From CAZDUS01 sp044344495 (lineage in GTDB: Bacteria > Verrucomicrobiota > Kiritimatiellia > CAIKKV01 > CAITUY01): 7,662 nucleotides of DNA. The position numbers were made by a program, and so were the translations under genes. This document shows, piece after piece, positions 5,447 through 7,662 of this stretch (the first letter of the stretch is position 1; each line of letters starts with the position of its first letter). The notes beneath the pieces were generated by a model. That model saw only the letters and a program-made list of their open reading frames with translations. It was not told the DNA's origin and did not search any database. The stretch is taken from NCBI GenBank assembly GCA_044344495.1, contig JBIJCW010000111.1:1-7662 (forward strand), in the 5' to 3' direction.

Positions 5447-7662
5447 ATGGTGGATTTGGATAAACAATTTGATTCCAAAGCGGCGGAAAGCCGCTGGTAT
5501 GAATGGTGGATGCAGAACGGGTGTTTCCATGACGAGGCTGCGCGTGGCGGCAACCCCTACTGCATTGTCATTCCACCCCCGAATGTAACCGGGATCCTTC
5601 ACATGGGGCATGCGCTGAACAACACGATTCAGGATATCCTGGTCCGCTGGAAGCGCATGGAGGGGGCCAATACGGTTTGGATGCCGGGAACGGATCATGC
5701 CGGAATTGCGACGCAGAATGTGGTGGAGCGGGCCCTGCGTAAGGATGGGAAGAGCCGTCACGACCTTGGGCGCGAGGCCTTTGTGGAGCGGGTGTGGGAA
5801 TGGCGTGAGGAATACGGCGGGACGATTGTAAGGCAACTCAAGCGGCTAGGCTCCTCCTGTGACTGGCAGCGTGAACGGTTCACCATGGATGCAGGGTTGA
5901 GTCGGGCGGTTGAGGAGGTTTTCTGTCGACTTTACGATAAGGGCTTGATCTATCGCGCCAACTATATCACCAATTGGTGCCCACGTTGCCATACGGCGCT
6001 CTCGGATGAGGAAAGTGAACACCAGGACACGGCGGGGAAACTCTACTACCTCCGTTATCCTGTGCGGACCGATGGAAAGCTGGTAGCCAACGAGTTTATC
6101 GTGGTGGCTACCACGCGCCCGGAAACGCTGTTGGGTGATGTCGCGGTGGCGGTGAATCCCAAGGATGAACGCTACGCCGGCCTGATTGGCAAAACGTTAA
6201 GCCTGCCAGTGTTGCACCGGGAGATTCCGGTGATTGCCGATGAATTTGTGGACCCGGCGTTTGGAACGGGGGCGGTCAAGGTGACGCCGGCCCATGATCC
6301 GAACGATTTTGAGATGGGGCGACGTCACAAGATGACCCCGATCAATGTGATGCACGAAGACGGCACGATGAACGAGGGAGCGGGGCCGTACGCCGGGTTG
6401 GATCGATTTGAGTGCCGTAAACGCATCGTGACCGACCTCACGGCGACGGGGCTGATCGAGAAGATTGAGAACCATCAGCATGCGGTGGGCCACTGCTACC
6501 GATGTGACACGGTGGTCGAGCCCCGGTTGAGCCTTCAATGGTTTGTAAAGATGAAGCCGTTGGCGGAACCGGCGCTGGCGTCCGTCCGGGACGGCCGGAT
6601 CCGGTTTGTGCCGGACCGCTGGACGAAGGTCTACGAGGAGTGGATGGAGAACATCCGCGACTGGTGCATATCGCGCCAGATCTGGTGGGGACACCGCATT
6701 CCGGTGTTCTATTGCGATGCCTGCGGGCATCAATGGGCGGCACGTGGGCGCCCGGCGACCTGTGCCAAGTGTGATTCATCGAATGTCAGACAGGATGAGG
6801 ATGTGCTGGACACCTGGTTCTCTTCGTGGCTCTGGCCCTTCAGCACGTTCGGCTGGCCGGACGAGAGCAAGGATCTGAAGTTCTATTATCCGTCCAACAC
6901 GCTGGTGACGGCTTCGGAGATTATCTTCTTCTGGGTAGCCCGCATGATCATGGCCGGCTTTGAGTTCATGGGCGACATCCCGTTCCGTGAAGTCTACATC
7001 CACGGCACGGTTCGCGACGATAAGGGCCGCAAGATGAGCAAGAGCCTGGGGAATTCCATTGACCCCCTCACAATCATCGACGAGTTCAGTGCGGATGCGT
7101 TGAGGTTCAGTCTGATGATGATCACGGCCACCGGACAGGATGTGTATGTCTCGAATGAGAAATTCGAGATTGGGCGTAATTTTGGAACGAAGATATGGAA
7201 TGCCGCCCGCTACATGCAAATGCAGGGCTTTGGCAAGGGTGCGGTGCCGGGCGCACGGGGTCCCGGCGGGAAGGATTTTGATGCAGCGCAGTGGAGTGCG
7301 GATGATCGCCATATTATCGCCAAACTTCACGAGGCGGTAGCGGCCTGCACAGAGAACCTGAGGCGATTTCGTTTCAATGACGCCGCGCACGATGTCTACG
7401 CCTTCATGTGGCATGAGTATTGTGACTGGTATGTGGAGTACTCCAAGGATGTGCTGTACGGGCAGGATCCGGTGCGAAAACAGGTAGTGCTGGATGTGAT
7501 GCACTATGTCTTCGGGAATGCGCTGCGTCTCTTGCATCCTTTCATGCCGTTCATCACCGAGGAACTATGGCACGGGATGGGGTATGGCGGGGATGAGGAC
7601 AGCATCATGAGGGCTCCATGGCCGGTGGCATGGACTCCCGGGGAGTTGGCGCGCTGGGGGAT
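5447..7662 (+). CDS. valS: Valyl-tRNA synthetase, 3' end outside the window
   Basis: The frame runs from ATG 5447 to the window edge without a stop, giving 738 residues of an enzyme that is usually 880-950 long. It charges tRNA-Val with valine and edits mischarged threonine. The class I signature HMGH is at 52-55 after PPPNVTG, a wording typical of ValRS, and KMSKS is at 529-533 after DDKGR. The CP1 editing domain carries TTRPETLLGD (222-231) and TPAHDPND (280-287). Cysteine pairs C178/C181 with C350/C353, and C423/C426 with C439/C442, form two apparent zinc sites. The anticodon-binding domain follows from about 570, with 'EYCDWYVEYSKD' and LLHPFMPFITEELW. Only the last part of that region and the C-terminal coiled coil are missing. 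It begins 26 bases after cimA, so it is probably the fourth gene of the operon. Confidence 0.97.
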   Translation, partial: MVDLDKQFDSKAAESRWYEWWMQNGCFHDEAARGGNPYCIVIPPPNVTGILHMGHALNNTIQDILVRWKRMEGANTVWMPGTDHAGIATQNVVERALRKDGKSRHDLGREAFVERVWEWREEYGGTIVRQLKRLGSSCDWQRERFTMDAGLSRAVEEVFCRLYDKGLIYRANYITNWCPRCHTALSDEESEHQDTAGKLYYLRYPVRTDGKLVANEFIVVATTRPETLLGDVAVAVNPKDERYAGLIGKTLSLPVLHREIPVIADEFVDPAFGTGAVKVTPAHDPNDFEMGRRHKMTPINVMHEDGTMNEGAGPYAGLDRFECRKRIVTDLTATGLIEKIENHQHAVGHCYRCDTVVEPRLSLQWFVKMKPLAEPALASVRDGRIRFVPDRWTKVYEEWMENIRDWCISRQIWWGHRIPVFYCDACGHQWAARGRPATCAKCDSSNVRQDEDVLDTWFSSWLWPFSTFGWPDESKDLKFYYPSNTLVTASEIIFFWVARMIMAGFEFMGDIPFREVYIHGTVRDDKGRKMSKSLGNSIDPLTIIDEFSADALRFSLMMITATGQDVYVSNEKFEIGRNFGTKIWNAARYMQMQGFGKGAVPGARGPGGKDFDAAQWSADDRHIIAKLHEAVAACTENLRRFRFNDAAHDVYAFMWHEYCDWYVEYSKDVLYGQDPVRKQVVLDVMHYVFGNALRLLHPFMPFITEELWHGMGYGGDEDSIMRAPWPVAWTPGELARWG

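Larger units (their letters stand above)
1067..7662 (+). other. Probable hom-lysC-cimA-valS operon
   Basis: Four genes run in the same direction with gaps of 2, 38 and 26 bases. None of the gaps contains a stem followed by a T run or a convincing promoter. Three encode regulated entry enzymes of the aspartate and isoleucine pathways and the fourth charges valine, so a shared control by branched-chain or aspartate-family amino acid supply would make sense. Co-transcription is inferred from spacing only, and the operon may continue past the right edge. Confidence 0.75.

Noticed and set aside
5180..5836. Minus-strand frame of 218 codons over the cimA end and valS start
   Set aside because: It covers conserved family motifs of both genes on the other strand and has no recognisable domain or ribosome site.
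6776..7537. Minus-strand frame of 253 codons opposite valS
   Set aside because: It is antisense to the KMSKS and anticodon-binding regions of ValS. The composition is that of a shadow frame.

Overview
The window reads as an ordinary bacterial chromosomal segment of fairly high GC, with densely packed genes and strongly G-rich sense strands. No transposase, integrase, tRNA, rRNA, CRISPR array or long repeat is visible. The organism cannot be named from this sequence. A free-living Gram-negative bacterium with an isoleucine route through citramalate is likely: the DUF3108 exported protein and the protein sequences are compatible with the Planctomycetes-Verrucomicrobia-Kiritimatiellota-Lentisphaerae group or with deltaproteobacterial-type lineages. 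That placement is a guess from memory of family sequences.

Layout. Positions 1-66 (+) hold what may be the last 21 codons of a gene entering from the left. Positions 63-896 (-) encode a secreted or lipid-anchored DUF3108 protein, whose stop codon overlaps the stop of that left-hand reading frame. Positions 897-1066 form a 170-bp divergent intergenic region with a 7-bp hairpin just ahead of the next gene's ribosome binding site. From 1067 to the right edge, four genes lie head to tail on the + strand with gaps of 2, 38 and 26 bases: homoserine dehydrogenase (hom), a YclM/LysC-type aspartate kinase (lysC), (R)-citramalate synthase (cimA) and valyl-tRNA synthetase (valS, cut by the window end after 738 codons). 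No intrinsic terminator is visible between them, so they look like one operon.

How the genes fit together. LysC makes aspartyl phosphate, the entry to lysine, methionine, threonine and (classically) isoleucine. Hom makes homoserine, the branch point to threonine and methionine. CimA makes citramalate from pyruvate and acetyl-CoA, giving 2-oxobutyrate for isoleucine without threonine. ValS charges valine, the product of the same shared late enzymes that make isoleucine. Hom and LysC carry C-terminal ACT domains and CimA carries a LeuA-type allosteric domain, so all three look feedback-regulated. I see no novel system. The most distinctive points are the gene combination, the structured hom leader, and the complete set of eight zinc-ligand cysteines in ValS.
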